Source of the DNA: DASXBJ01 sp036491755
GTDB lineage: Bacteria; Chloroflexota; Dormibacteria; Dormibacterales; Dormibacteraceae
Assembly (NCBI GenBank): GCA_036491755.1
Contig: DASXBJ010000007.1
Coordinates: 1 to 16,739 of the forward strand
Reading direction: 5' to 3'
Length of the DNA: 16,739 nt
The position numbers and the translations under genes are program-made. Under the pieces are notes generated by a model. That model saw nothing but the letters and a program-made list of their open reading frames with translations. It was not told where the DNA came from and searched no databases. Below, one piece after another: positions 5,676 through 12,882 of this stretch (within the stretch, counting starts at the first letter, position 1; the number at the start of each line of letters is the position of its first letter).

Positions 5676-6827
5676 GTGAGGCCCCTGCTGGCGGTGATGG
5701 CGGTCGCGGCATGTTCCTGCGGCGCGGTCGCCAATGGCCCGTCAGGCTCCCCCGCCGCGGTGGTCTCCACACCGGCTGTGGTCTCGACGCCGGCTGCTCT
5801 CGCGACCCCGGCGCCACTTCCGACGAGCCTGGCTGTGATGGTCGACCTGTTCGCCGGCGGTGGAACCTATGACATCGCACTGGTGTCCGCCGACGGCCGC
5901 TTGGTTGCCCACGCCGGCGCCCAGCAGCGTACGCAGATCCCCGATGCCTCGGAGCTTCCATATGTCAGCACATCGAACTCGCGCGTCTACTATCTCGACG
6001 GCGACAGCCAGATCCGCTGGCTCAAGCCCGACGGAACCACGGGGGCGGCCGGCACCGTGCCCGGCGGACCGCAGGTCCACGCAACCTTTGCGGTGACACC
6101 AGACGATTCGCGGATCGCGGTCGCGCTGCTCGATTACTCCGTCAACCCGGTCAAGTTGACGATGTACGTCGAAGACGTCGGCGGCGCCCACCATGCGGTG
6201 ATCTACACCGCGACCGACAAATATCTCTGGCCAGTTGCATGGCACTCAGGTCAGATCGTGGTGGCTTATCTGGGCCCAGGCACGGCGCCCTTCAAGAGCA
6301 GGATGGTCACCTATACGAACCGCGACCTCACCAACTACCCATACGGCCCCGGTCCTTACGGTGGCATCAATTTTCACGTCATCGATCCAGTGACCGCGCA
6401 GCGCCAGGCGATCATCAGCGGCGGCGGGGCCAGCGGGCTCCTCACACGATCGGGCACGGCGGTGACCCAAGGCTCGGCGGTCGATTGGACCGGCAACGAC
6501 GTCTTCTTCTCGTCCAACGACTACGGCTCGGTCAACGCCGTCGGCTCGCTGTCGCCGGGCGGCCGGATGATCGCTGCCTGCTGTGACAAGCTCGCCCCGG
6601 CCGGCCCAATCGTCATCTGGTATCCGGGCGGCGCCACCAGGGTTCTGACCGCGATCGGAACGAGCGGCGACTGGGTCGGGTGGTTTGACGACGCACACCT
6701 GATCACCGGGTTCTACCAGCGGCGCGACGGAACGTCTGCGGTGGTCGACCTGAGCACCGGCTCGGTCCTCTCGGTCACCGTCCACGGCATCGTGGCGGCG
6801 ATGCTCCCGGGCGGACTCGACTCCTAG
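5676..6827 (+). CDS. Putative lipoprotein with beta-propeller-like repeat body
   Basis: 383 residues from a GTG at 5676. The short start MRPLLAVMAVAAC looks like a lipoprotein signal with the lipobox VAAC (lipid-modified Cys13); it is short and has a single positive charge. Next comes a Ser/Thr/Pro/Ala-rich linker with repeated VVSTPA units (about 29-50), then a body of repeated beta-type blocks such as DIALVSADGRLVAHA, SRVYYLDGDSQIRWLKPDG and SRIAVALLDY, with Gly/Asp turns like TolB/WD-type propeller blades. No catalytic residues are recognised. Probably anchored outside the membrane, perhaps sensing or binding. The gene stands alone: divergent from the TM hypothetical and 57 bases ahead of msrA. 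If the GTG is wrong, an ATG at 5697 would shorten the signal too much, so I keep 5676. Confidence 0.72.
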   Translation: MRPLLAVMAVAACSCGAVANGPSGSPAAVVSTPAVVSTPAALATPAPLPTSLAVMVDLFAGGGTYDIALVSADGRLVAHAGAQQRTQIPDASELPYVSTSNSRVYYLDGDSQIRWLKPDGTTGAAGTVPGGPQVHATFAVTPDDSRIAVALLDYSVNPVKLTMYVEDVGGAHHAVIYTATDKYLWPVAWHSGQIVVAYLGPGTAPFKSRMVTYTNRDLTNYPYGPGPYGGINFHVIDPVTAQRQAIISGGGASGLLTRSGTAVTQGSAVDWTGNDVFFSSNDYGSVNAVGSLSPGGRMIAACCDKLAPAGPIVIWYPGGATRVLTAIGTSGDWVGWFDDAHLITGFYQRRDGTSAVVDLSTGSVLSVTVHGIVAAMLPGGLDS

Positions 6828-6840
6828 CGGGCAAACCCGC
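6827..6840 (+). terminator. Small hairpin at the end of the lipoprotein gene
   Basis: GCGGG (6827-6831) pairs with CCCGC (6836-6840) around CAAA, beginning at the last base of the stop codon. Five base pairs and no T-run; a weak terminator candidate only. Confidence 0.25.
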
Positions 6841-6868
6841 CGGCGCGGAATAGGGCTCGGCTCCCGCG

Positions 6869-6874
6869 TATTCT
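6869..6874 (+). promoter_or_regulatory. Candidate -10 (TATTCT) for msrA, near-leaderless
   Basis: TATTCT matches four of six -10 bases and ends ten bases before the msrA ATG. The bases between (TGGGCTTGAG) contain no Shine-Dalgarno motif, so translation may start on a leaderless or very short-leader transcript. Confidence 0.4.
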
Positions 6875-6884
6875 TGGGCTTGAG

Positions 6885-7406
6885 ATGGAAAAAGCAACTT
6901 TCGCGGGCGGGTGCTTCTGGGGCCTCGAGAACCTCTTCAACCAGACGCCGGGCGTCATCGAGGCCATTTCCGGCTACGAGGGCGGCACGCGCGACAACCC
7001 CACCTACGAACAGGTTTGCTCGGGGCGCACGGGCCACGCCGAGGCCGTCGAGGTCACCTACGACCCCGGCAAGATTTCGTACGACCAGCTGCTGAACGCT
7101 TTCTGGAACATGCACGATCCGACCACGCTCAACAGCCAGGGCCCCGATCATGGCCACCAGTACCGGTCGGCGATCTTCTTCCACAACCCGGAGCAGGAGG
7201 CGGCCGCACGGGCATCGAAGGAGGCTGCGCAGCGGTACTTCGATCGGCCGATCGTGACTGAGATCGTCCCCGCCGCCACCTTCTGGCGGGCGGAGGAGTA
7301 CCACCAGCGCTACTTCGAGAAGCACCCTGGTCACTACAGCTGCCACTTCGTTCGGGGCTGGGTGCCCGAGGCGTCGGCCGAGACCGAGGGCATTAAGCAG
7401 AGCTAA
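6885..7406 (+). CDS. msrA: Peptide-methionine (S)-S-oxide reductase MsrA
   Basis: 173 residues, the usual size of a bacterial MsrA. It reduces the S-epimer of methionine sulfoxide in proteins and free methionine, using thioredoxin to recycle. The catalytic motif GGCFWG is at 8-13 with nucleophile Cys10; the rest of the active site is recognisable: GYEGG (30-34), GHAEAVEV (50-57, Glu53), and SQGPDHGHQYRS (84-95, Gln85, Asp88, Tyr93). Cys153 in the C-terminal HPGHYSC is the likely resolving cysteine. No fused MsrB domain and no signal peptide, so cytosolic. The ATG at 6885 is the only sensible start, immediately before the first strand. The gap of 59 bases to the next gene, which has its own strong ribosome site, leaves an operon possible. 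Confidence 0.96.
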   Translation: MEKATFAGGCFWGLENLFNQTPGVIEAISGYEGGTRDNPTYEQVCSGRTGHAEAVEVTYDPGKISYDQLLNAFWNMHDPTTLNSQGPDHGHQYRSAIFFHNPEQEAAARASKEAAQRYFDRPIVTEIVPAATFWRAEEYHQRYFEKHPGHYSCHFVRGWVPEASAETEGIKQS

Positions 7407-7465
7407 ACAGCGGCGCTTGGCTCTATCGTTACCGCCCGGACGATCCGGTCCGTAGGAGGTGGCTG

Positions 7466-8620
7466 GTGCGGTGTGACCATTGCGCTCATGACGTCCCCGA
7501 TGGCGTCTTCTGCACGCGCTGCGGCGCGCACCAGGGGACGAGTGCGGAGATCGGCAACGCCAGGACCCGAGAGCATCGCTACGCGGCGCATCCCGCCGAG
7601 CACGTCGCCCAGCCTTCGGTCTTCACCACGTTGTTTCCCCACCTCGGCGAGCGCAAGATCCACGAGTTCCGCTGGGCGTTCATCGCCGGACTGGCGGGGA
7701 TCCTCATCCTCTACGTCGCCGGGCTGATCACAGCCGCGATCCTGGTGGCAGCGTTCCTTGTCCCTGTCCTGTACCTGATCTATCTCTACGAGGCCCAGGT
7801 CTATCGCGACGAGCCGGCCACGGTTCTAGGCTTCACGATCGGCGGGGGCATCGTCGTCGGCATCGTGGTCACGCTGCTCGAACGGCTCGTGTATCACCCG
7901 TTCCAGGACTCGGGCAACCCGCTGACGAACCCCGGCATCAGCGTCGGGGGGCTGCTCCTGCTCGGCCTGGTACTGCCGGTGGTCCAGGAGGCGCTGAAAC
8001 CGCTGCCCGCCATATTCCTGCCCAACCGCGTCGACTTCCCGGAGACGGTGGACGGTTTGGTGTTCGGGATCGCCTCAGGCCTCGGTTTCAGCTTGGCCGA
8101 GACGCTCATCGTCTTCTCCGGAACGCTGACCAGCCTGGGCGCTCACGTCGAACCGGCCAACTGGATCTACGAGCTCATGACACTGGCGGTGCTCCAGCCG
8201 CTGCTCCAGGGGAGCGCCACCGGCATGATCGTGGCGACCATCTGGCGCTACCGGCGCGGCAGGCTGGCCGGTCGCGAGATCGGCGGCATCGCCATGGCCG
8301 TGATCGCCCATGTGGCCTTCGCGCTGGGCACTCAGCTGATGAAGGATGCCGCCGTCAACCCGCTGTTCGCCCTGATCTGGCAGGCCACGGTCGTCGGGGC
8401 CCTGCTCATATACGTCCGCTACCTGCTGCATCACGCGCTGCTCGAGGAGGCGGCTCACATGGGATACGCCGAGACGGTGTGCCCGAACTGCCACATGCAC
8501 ATCGTGGCCTCGGGTTTTTGCCCCAACTGCGGGATGGCGCTGACGGCAGCGCCCAACGCGATCAAGCGCGGCCGACGGCCGCGCAAGGATGCGTCCCCAG
8601 CGGCGCCGAAAGAGGCTTAG
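7466..8620 (+). CDS. PrsW-like intramembrane protease with a zinc ribbon at each end
   Basis: 384 residues from a GTG at 7466 with AGGAGGT five bases upstream. An N-terminal zinc ribbon (CDHC at 3-6, CTRC at 16-19) leads into about eight hydrophobic segments (71-325), and a second zinc ribbon closes the protein (CPNC at 339-342, CPNC at 352-355) before a basic tail. The membrane core shows the PrsW pattern: QEALK (174-178) for the EExxK motif, DGLVFGIASGLGFSLAET (196-213) with Glu212, and His282 (IAHVAF). The first glutamate of EExxK is a glutamine here (Gln174), while Glu175, Lys178, Glu212 and His282 remain. PrsW in Bacillus subtilis cleaves the anti-sigma factor RsiW inside or near the membrane. 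The next gene starts directly after this stop codon and is a plausible partner. Protease activity is inferred, not shown. Confidence 0.82.
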   Translation: MRCDHCAHDVPDGVFCTRCGAHQGTSAEIGNARTREHRYAAHPAEHVAQPSVFTTLFPHLGERKIHEFRWAFIAGLAGILILYVAGLITAAILVAAFLVPVLYLIYLYEAQVYRDEPATVLGFTIGGGIVVGIVVTLLERLVYHPFQDSGNPLTNPGISVGGLLLLGLVLPVVQEALKPLPAIFLPNRVDFPETVDGLVFGIASGLGFSLAETLIVFSGTLTSLGAHVEPANWIYELMTLAVLQPLLQGSATGMIVATIWRYRRGRLAGREIGGIAMAVIAHVAFALGTQLMKDAAVNPLFALIWQATVVGALLIYVRYLLHHALLEEAAHMGYAETVCPNCHMHIVASGFCPNCGMALTAAPNAIKRGRRPRKDASPAAPKEA

Positions 8621-9547
8621 ATGGCGATGACCTGCGCCCGCTGCGGCGCCCAGAACCCGGACGGCAACCAGTTCTGCATGGCGTGCGGCACGCCGCTGAC
8701 CCCGGCTGCGGCCGGCATCCCCGCTCCGCCCCGCCCTGGGGCGCCTCCGCCTCCCTATCCGGGGACGCCGCCGGCTCCCTATCCAGGGGCGCCGCCCGGA
8801 CCACCGCCGGCACCGCTCGCCTACGCTTCACCGCCGCCACCGGCGGCGGCCTACCAGACCCCTTATTACGTGCCAGCGACGGGCGCGGCGCAGGCGCCTG
8901 TGCACCGCGTTCCCATGATGCTCATCATCAGCGCGATCGTGGTCCTGGTCCTGGTGATGGCTGGGATCGGGACCGCGATCGCCATTCTCGGGAACCAGGG
9001 CAACCAGGCGAATGCGGGGCTGACGGGCGCTCTGTCGAGCCCGAGCCCCGCCGGTTCCCCGAGCCCGGTTGGCTCCCCTGTCGCGATCCAGGGTGCGAGC
9101 GCCAGCAATCCAGGCCTGACCGTCCCAGTGCCCGCCGGCTGGTCGGTCGCCAACAAGGACAGCGAATCCATCACGCTCGTCGACTCGAGCGGTCAGGGCG
9201 CCCTGACGGTCGGCAGCGGCCTGTCGAACCCGGCGCAAACGGCTCAACAGAACAAGGACTCGATCGACAAGTTCTTCGTCCAGAAGTACCCGGACACCAA
9301 AAACTGCCCCAGCAGCGCGACGACGACCGGCACCCTGAACGGAGCCTCAGGGATCTTCTGGACCCTGTGCTTCACTCTGACTTCGGGCGGGCAGTCGCTC
9401 GCGGCCGCCTCCGCTCTCTTCGCCGGGGCCAACTCGGACGGCGGCGTGTACTACGTCGTGCAGCTGGTGACCAGCCAGTCCAATCTTCAGTCCTTCGTCA
9501 CCGAGGCGAAGCCGATCCTGACCGGAATCCAGTGGAAGCTGACCTAA
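8621..9547 (+). CDS. Zinc-ribbon, proline-rich, single-TM protein with extracytoplasmic domain
   Basis: 308 residues; the ATG abuts the stop of the PrsW-like gene (zero gap), with AGAGG in the preceding codons; a second ATG at 8627 is also possible. Order of parts: a zinc ribbon (CARC at 5-8, CMAC at 19-22); a Pro/Ala/Gly/Tyr-rich linker with repeated PPYPG/APYPG units (about 31-90); one TM helix at about 99-123; a Ser/Pro/Gly linker (about 138-156); and an outer domain of about 150 residues with GLTVPVPAGWSVANKD (165-180) and the pair Cys229/Cys250, which could form a disulfide. The layout resembles actinobacterial zinc-ribbon membrane proteins whose outer domain has a PsbP/LpqN-like start, but I cannot assign a family firmly. 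Close coupling to the protease suggests substrate or partner. The function is unknown. Confidence 0.8.
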   Translation: MAMTCARCGAQNPDGNQFCMACGTPLTPAAAGIPAPPRPGAPPPPYPGTPPAPYPGAPPGPPPAPLAYASPPPPAAAYQTPYYVPATGAAQAPVHRVPMMLIISAIVVLVLVMAGIGTAIAILGNQGNQANAGLTGALSSPSPAGSPSPVGSPVAIQGASASNPGLTVPVPAGWSVANKDSESITLVDSSGQGALTVGSGLSNPAQTAQQNKDSIDKFFVQKYPDTKNCPSSATTTGTLNGASGIFWTLCFTLTSGGQSLAAASALFAGANSDGGVYYVVQLVTSQSNLQSFVTEAKPILTGIQWKLT

Positions 9548-9559
9548 AGCCCGCCTGAC

Positions 9560-9584
9560 ACCCGGGGACGTTACCCCGCCGGGT
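9560..9584. repeat. Interrupted inverted repeat just upstream of the MMPL transporter
   Basis: ACCC (9560-9563) with GGGT (9581-9584) and GGGG (9564-9567) with CCCC (9574-9577) form nested arms with a three-base bulge, 13-16 bases after the previous stop. It touches the candidate -10 at 9584. It could be a terminator for the zinc-ribbon gene, an operator for the transporter, or chance in GC-rich DNA. Confidence 0.3.
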
Positions 9585-9589
9585 ATGGT
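9584..9589 (+). promoter_or_regulatory. Candidate -10 (TATGGT) for the MMPL transporter, near-leaderless
   Basis: TATGGT matches four of six -10 bases and ends eight bases before the ATG at 9598. The space has no Shine-Dalgarno sequence. This favours ATG 9598 over ATG 9592 as the start, because 9592 would be only two bases from the hexamer. Confidence 0.35.
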
Positions 9590-9597
9590 GGATGCCG

Positions 9598-11883
9598 ATG
9601 TTTGAACGCTGGGGTCGTTTTGTTTATCGCTTCCGGTGGGCGACGCTTGCCGCCTCGACGGTGCTGCTCGGTCTATCGATCGTGGCGCTGCTCACGGGCG
9701 CCCAGCTGACAGGCAACGGCGGATTCGGCGCCACCCTGGCGGCGGGGCAGGCGTCCAAGCTCGTCTCAGACCAGATCCCGGCCCAGAAAAGCTCCGCGGG
9801 GTCGAGCTTGACGCTGCTCTACGGCAGCTCGAGCCTGAGTGTGAACGACCCGGCGTACCAGTCCGCGCTGGAGAGCTCGCTTGTCGCCCTGGCCAGCGAC
9901 CCGCGTGTGAGCGCAATCCGTACGCCGTACAACGTTCCGGCGCTCCAGCAATCAGGACTGATTTCGCGGGACACCCACAAGGCGCTGGTCATCGTGGAGA
10001 TCAAAGACAGCTCGCTGAAATCCGAGACGTACTACGGGCAGCTGGTCGCCGAGGTCCATCCTGGGCCGCTCACCGTCGTGGCGACGGGCAACGTTCCGAT
10101 CAATGCAGCCTTCAACCGGACACTCGAGCAGGACCTGCAGCGCGCTGAGGTCGTCGCCCTCCCGGTCACGCTCCTGCTGCTCGTCCTCATATTCGCCTCC
10201 ATCGTCGCGGCGCTGCTGCCGCTCGGAGTTGGCATCCTCGCGATTGTCGGCGGGGTTGGCGGCACATTGTTCATGGCCCACTTCACGGACGTCTCGCAGT
10301 ACGCGATCAACGTGGTGACCCTGATCGGCCTTGGCGTTGCGATCGACTACTCGCTGTTCATCGTCAATCGCTTCCGGGACGAGCTGTCGGCGGGCGCGAG
10401 CCGGGAGGATGCGATCGCCGTCGCGATGTCAACAGCAGGACGAGCGATCACGTTCTCCGGCATCACCGTCGCGATAGGCCTGTCCGCGATGCTCTTCTAC
10501 CAGGGCACCTTCCTCGCGTCGATGGGGGCCGCCGGCGCGATCGTGGTCGGGATCGCCGTCCTGTACGGGCTCACGTTTCTGCCTGCTCTGCTCTCAGTGC
10601 TGGGCCCCAGAGTCGACCGCCTGACGCTGCCGTTCCTGCGTCAGCGCGGCCCCACCGGGACCGGGGGTTGGCACGAAATGGCGGTGTGGGTCATGCGGCG
10701 GCCACTGTGGGTCCTCATCCCCTGCGTTGTCCTGCTCCTGATCGCCGGCACACCCTTTCTGCAGCTCCGCATTGCGTCCGGCGGCGTCGACCAGCTGCCT
10801 CCCTCGAACCCGGCTCGGCAGGGATACGACACATTGGTCAAGGACTTTCCCGGGCAGGACCAGACTTCGATCCAGGCCGTCGTCTACTACCCCGGCAGCC
10901 CAGCCCTGACAGCGGAGCACGTTGGCGATATCTACGACCTCAGCCGGCGTCTGGCAAAACTACCTGACGTGCTGCGCGTGCAGAGCATCGTCGACCTTCC
11001 GGTCGATCCGAGCTTGTCCAGGACGGACTACCAGAACCTCTACGCCGGCCAAGTTTCGACGCTGAACCCGACGGAGCAGCAGGCGCTGGCTGTCAGCGCC
11101 GGCCCTCACCTGGTGGTTCTCAACCTTCTGACGAGCCGGCTTCCGACCAGCGACGAGGCTCGTGCCATCGTCAGGGCCGTGCGCGCTGAGCACGTGGCAG
11201 GTGGTCAGGTGCTTGCCACGGGCGAAACCGCCTTTGACCTGGACATCGTCAACTTCATTCTCGAGCGGACTCCGATCGCGGTCGGCACGGTGATCCTCAT
11301 CACCTACCTGGTGCTGTTCATGCTCACGGGATCGGTGGTGCTTCCCCTCAAGGCCGTGATCACGAACCTGCTCTCCATCTCCGCATCGTTCGGCGCGCTG
11401 GTCTTCATCTTCCAGCAGGGCCACTTCAGCCAGCTGCTCGGCTTCAGCCCGCAGTCGATCGACCCGAGCATTCCCGTGATCCTTTTCAGCATCGTGTTCG
11501 GGATGTCGATGGACTACGAGGTGCTGTTGATCAGCCGCATCCAGGAGGAGTACCGACGCACAGGCGACAACCAGGCCGCCGTCGCGATGGGCCTCGAGAA
11601 GAGCGGCCGTCTGATTACAGGTGCGGCCGGAATCATGGTCGCGGTATTCATCGCATTCGGCCTCGCCGACGTTGTGATCATCAAGGCGATAGGCATCGGC
11701 CTGGCGATCGCGATCGCGATCGATGCGACGATCGTCCGCATCCTCATCGTCCCGTCGGTGATGAGGCTTCTCGGGCGGGCCAACTGGTGGGCGCCGCGTC
11801 CGCTCACGTGGCTGCATCGGAGGCTCGGAGCCGGCGAATCACGCGCTGTGACGCCGCTGCCGGCGCCTGGGGCTGGGGTGTAG
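9598..11883 (+). CDS. MMPL/RND-family membrane transporter
   Basis: 761 residues from ATG 9598 (763 if ATG 9592 is used). The start MFERWGRFVYRFRW is typical of MMPL exporters. Topology is duplicated: TM1, an outer domain of about 140 residues, TM2-6 (about 183-333), a cytoplasmic loop, TM7 (about 367-389), a second outer domain, and TM8-12 (about 557-723). Both halves have the proton-relay Asp-Tyr pair of the family: GLGVAIDYSLFIVNR (Asp250, Tyr251) and GMSMDYEVLLISR (Asp639, Tyr640). Such proteins use the proton gradient to export lipids, siderophores or small toxic molecules. It lacks the long cytoplasmic C-terminal domain of mycobacterial MmpL3. The substrate is unknown; the adjacent zinc-ribbon and PrsW-like genes suggest envelope function, but the transporter may have its own promoter. 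Confidence 0.93.
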   Translation: MFERWGRFVYRFRWATLAASTVLLGLSIVALLTGAQLTGNGGFGATLAAGQASKLVSDQIPAQKSSAGSSLTLLYGSSSLSVNDPAYQSALESSLVALASDPRVSAIRTPYNVPALQQSGLISRDTHKALVIVEIKDSSLKSETYYGQLVAEVHPGPLTVVATGNVPINAAFNRTLEQDLQRAEVVALPVTLLLLVLIFASIVAALLPLGVGILAIVGGVGGTLFMAHFTDVSQYAINVVTLIGLGVAIDYSLFIVNRFRDELSAGASREDAIAVAMSTAGRAITFSGITVAIGLSAMLFYQGTFLASMGAAGAIVVGIAVLYGLTFLPALLSVLGPRVDRLTLPFLRQRGPTGTGGWHEMAVWVMRRPLWVLIPCVVLLLIAGTPFLQLRIASGGVDQLPPSNPARQGYDTLVKDFPGQDQTSIQAVVYYPGSPALTAEHVGDIYDLSRRLAKLPDVLRVQSIVDLPVDPSLSRTDYQNLYAGQVSTLNPTEQQALAVSAGPHLVVLNLLTSRLPTSDEARAIVRAVRAEHVAGGQVLATGETAFDLDIVNFILERTPIAVGTVILITYLVLFMLTGSVVLPLKAVITNLLSISASFGALVFIFQQGHFSQLLGFSPQSIDPSIPVILFSIVFGMSMDYEVLLISRIQEEYRRTGDNQAAVAMGLEKSGRLITGAAGIMVAVFIAFGLADVVIIKAIGIGLAIAIAIDATIVRILIVPSVMRLLGRANWWAPRPLTWLHRRLGAGESRAVTPLPAPGAGV

Positions 11884-12027
11884 GGGACGCTAGGGAGCGC
11901 CCCCTACCCTAGGGGAAGGCCTGAGGTGGCTTCAGGCGGTGACTTCTACTTTGGCACCGGCCCCTCAGCACCCACTGAGAGAAACCTCAGAGTTCGCTGA
12001 GCGGCCATGGTCACTTCCGTTTGTCCG
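11884..12027. other. Convergent intergenic region with terminator-like hairpins
   Basis: 144 bases between the ends of the MMPL and SGNH genes. No gene is seen. It contains several short inverted repeats: CCCCTA/TAGGGG (11901-11915), GCCTGA/TCAGGC (11919-11937) and CTCAG/CTGAG near 11964-11979. Confidence 0.5.
11901..11937. terminator. Tandem hairpins downstream of the MMPL gene
   Basis: CCCCTA (11901-11906) pairs with TAGGGG (11910-11915) around CCC, and GCCTGA (11919-11924) with TCAGGC (11932-11937) around seven bases. They start 18 bases after the stop codon. No long T-run follows, though the plus strand soon enters TGACTTCTACTTTGG. A bidirectional end region for the two converging genes is plausible. 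Confidence 0.4.
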
Positions 12028-12882
12028 TCAGGCGCCGGAGGAATCCGCGGTGGCGGCGAAGTAGGCCTCCTCGACCGCCTGGGCCAGGACCTGCTGCCCC
12101 GTTTGGCTCGGGTGCACGTCGCACGCGAGGTTGACGGCCGGGTCGCCGTTGAGCAGGCCCGCAAAGCAGGTCTTGCCGCCGGCCGCCGCGGACGCCTTCT
12201 GGAACGCTGTGTAGGCGTCGGCGACGACGGCGCCGTGAGCCGCAGCGCTCGCGGTCACGAAGTGGTTGAGCAGCTGGGTGCCGGCGACCTGGGTCGCATC
12301 GCTGTAGTCGAGCGAGTAGTAGTTGACCACCACCAGAACGCCCTTGTATCCGATCGCTCGAATGGCTCCGAGGATCGCGTCGATGTTGGCGCTCATCACC
12401 GCGAGGCCGTCGGTCAGGCACTGCTGCGTCGTGCACGTGCGCTGCAGGATGAAAGCGTCGTTGGCGCCGAGGCCGAGCGTGACGAGCCTGGTCTTGGGGT
12501 GGCTCTTGAGAAATGCCGTGGCAAAGGCAAGCTGCGACCCGGCATATGCCACGTGCAGAGGCCAGTGGCTGCGGTAGAAGCGGCAGCCGTTGTCGTTGCC
12601 GGTGGTCACGTTCTGGAAGCCGCCTGACGCCTCCCCAGCGCACGATGCGTTCGCGGTCGCGAGGTTCAGCGAGCTGCCGACGTACTGCGGGTAGCCGATG
12701 AAGTTCGCGGGGTTCACGTACGCGGGAACGTCGTGAGCGATGTAGCCGAACACGACGCTGTCGCCGAGGGCGAGGTACGACCGGTCCGACGCGACGGCCG
12801 GCGAGCCTAGCGAGCCGATCATCACGGCCGAAATGGCGACGGCCGTTGCGAGCAGAGCAGTTCGAGCGCGAGAGAGAAACAT
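12028..12882 (-). CDS. Secreted SGNH/GDSL hydrolase
   Basis: 284 residues. The ATG at 12882 is chosen because AGGAGGAAGG precedes it and it begins a clear signal peptide (MFLSRARTALL, hydrophobic to about 26, AVAS near the cleavage site at about 32); the longer open frame is not used. Catalytic blocks: ALGDSVVFG (38-46, nucleophile Ser42), a glycine block CAGEAS (81-86), GLGANDAF (137-144, Asn141) and CDVHPSQTG (254-262, Asp255 and His257). These are the S, G, N and H blocks of the SGNH fold, giving esterase, lipase or carbohydrate-deacetylase activity. Six cysteines (81, 100, 150, 155, 239, 254) could form three disulfides, as fits an exported enzyme. The substrate is unknown; the nearest relatives by style are actinobacterial GDSL lipases. 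It lies downstream of the two-component genes but has its own promoter candidate. Confidence 0.9.
   Translation of the reverse strand: MFLSRARTALLATAVAISAVMIGSLGSPAVASDRSYLALGDSVVFGYIAHDVPAYVNPANFIGYPQYVGSSLNLATANASCAGEASGGFQNVTTGNDNGCRFYRSHWPLHVAYAGSQLAFATAFLKSHPKTRLVTLGLGANDAFILQRTCTTQQCLTDGLAVMSANIDAILGAIRAIGYKGVLVVVNYYSLDYSDATQVAGTQLLNHFVTASAAAHGAVVADAYTAFQKASAAAGGKTCFAGLLNGDPAVNLACDVHPSQTGQQVLAQAVEEAYFAATADSSGA

Noticed and set aside
6246..7346. A 366-residue open frame on the minus strand
   Set aside because: It is antisense to the lipoprotein and msrA, both clearly coding; its composition is Arg/Asp/Val-rich with no recognisable motif.
8741..8820. A tandem-repeat-like stretch in the zinc-ribbon gene
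   Set aside because: It is an in-frame proline-rich linker (PPYPG/APYPG units), not an independent repeat element.
8479..9558. A 359-residue plus-strand frame over the end of the PrsW-like gene and the zinc-ribbon gene
   Set aside because: It is the +1 shadow of genes with CxxC ribbons and TM helices; its product is Arg/Gly/Pro-rich with no domain.
11705..11722. An 18-bp perfect palindrome of GCGATC units, like cyanobacterial HIP1 sites
   Set aside because: It encodes the alternating Ala-Ile run of TM12 of the transporter; codon choice in a GC-rich gene explains it, and no other copies stood out.
10960..11817. A 285-residue open frame antisense to the MMPL gene
   Set aside because: The product is His/Arg/Asp-rich and lies fully inside the well-supported transporter gene.
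12007..12627. A 206-residue plus-strand frame over the SGNH gene
   Set aside because: The SGNH catalytic blocks and signal peptide on the other strand decide the coding strand.
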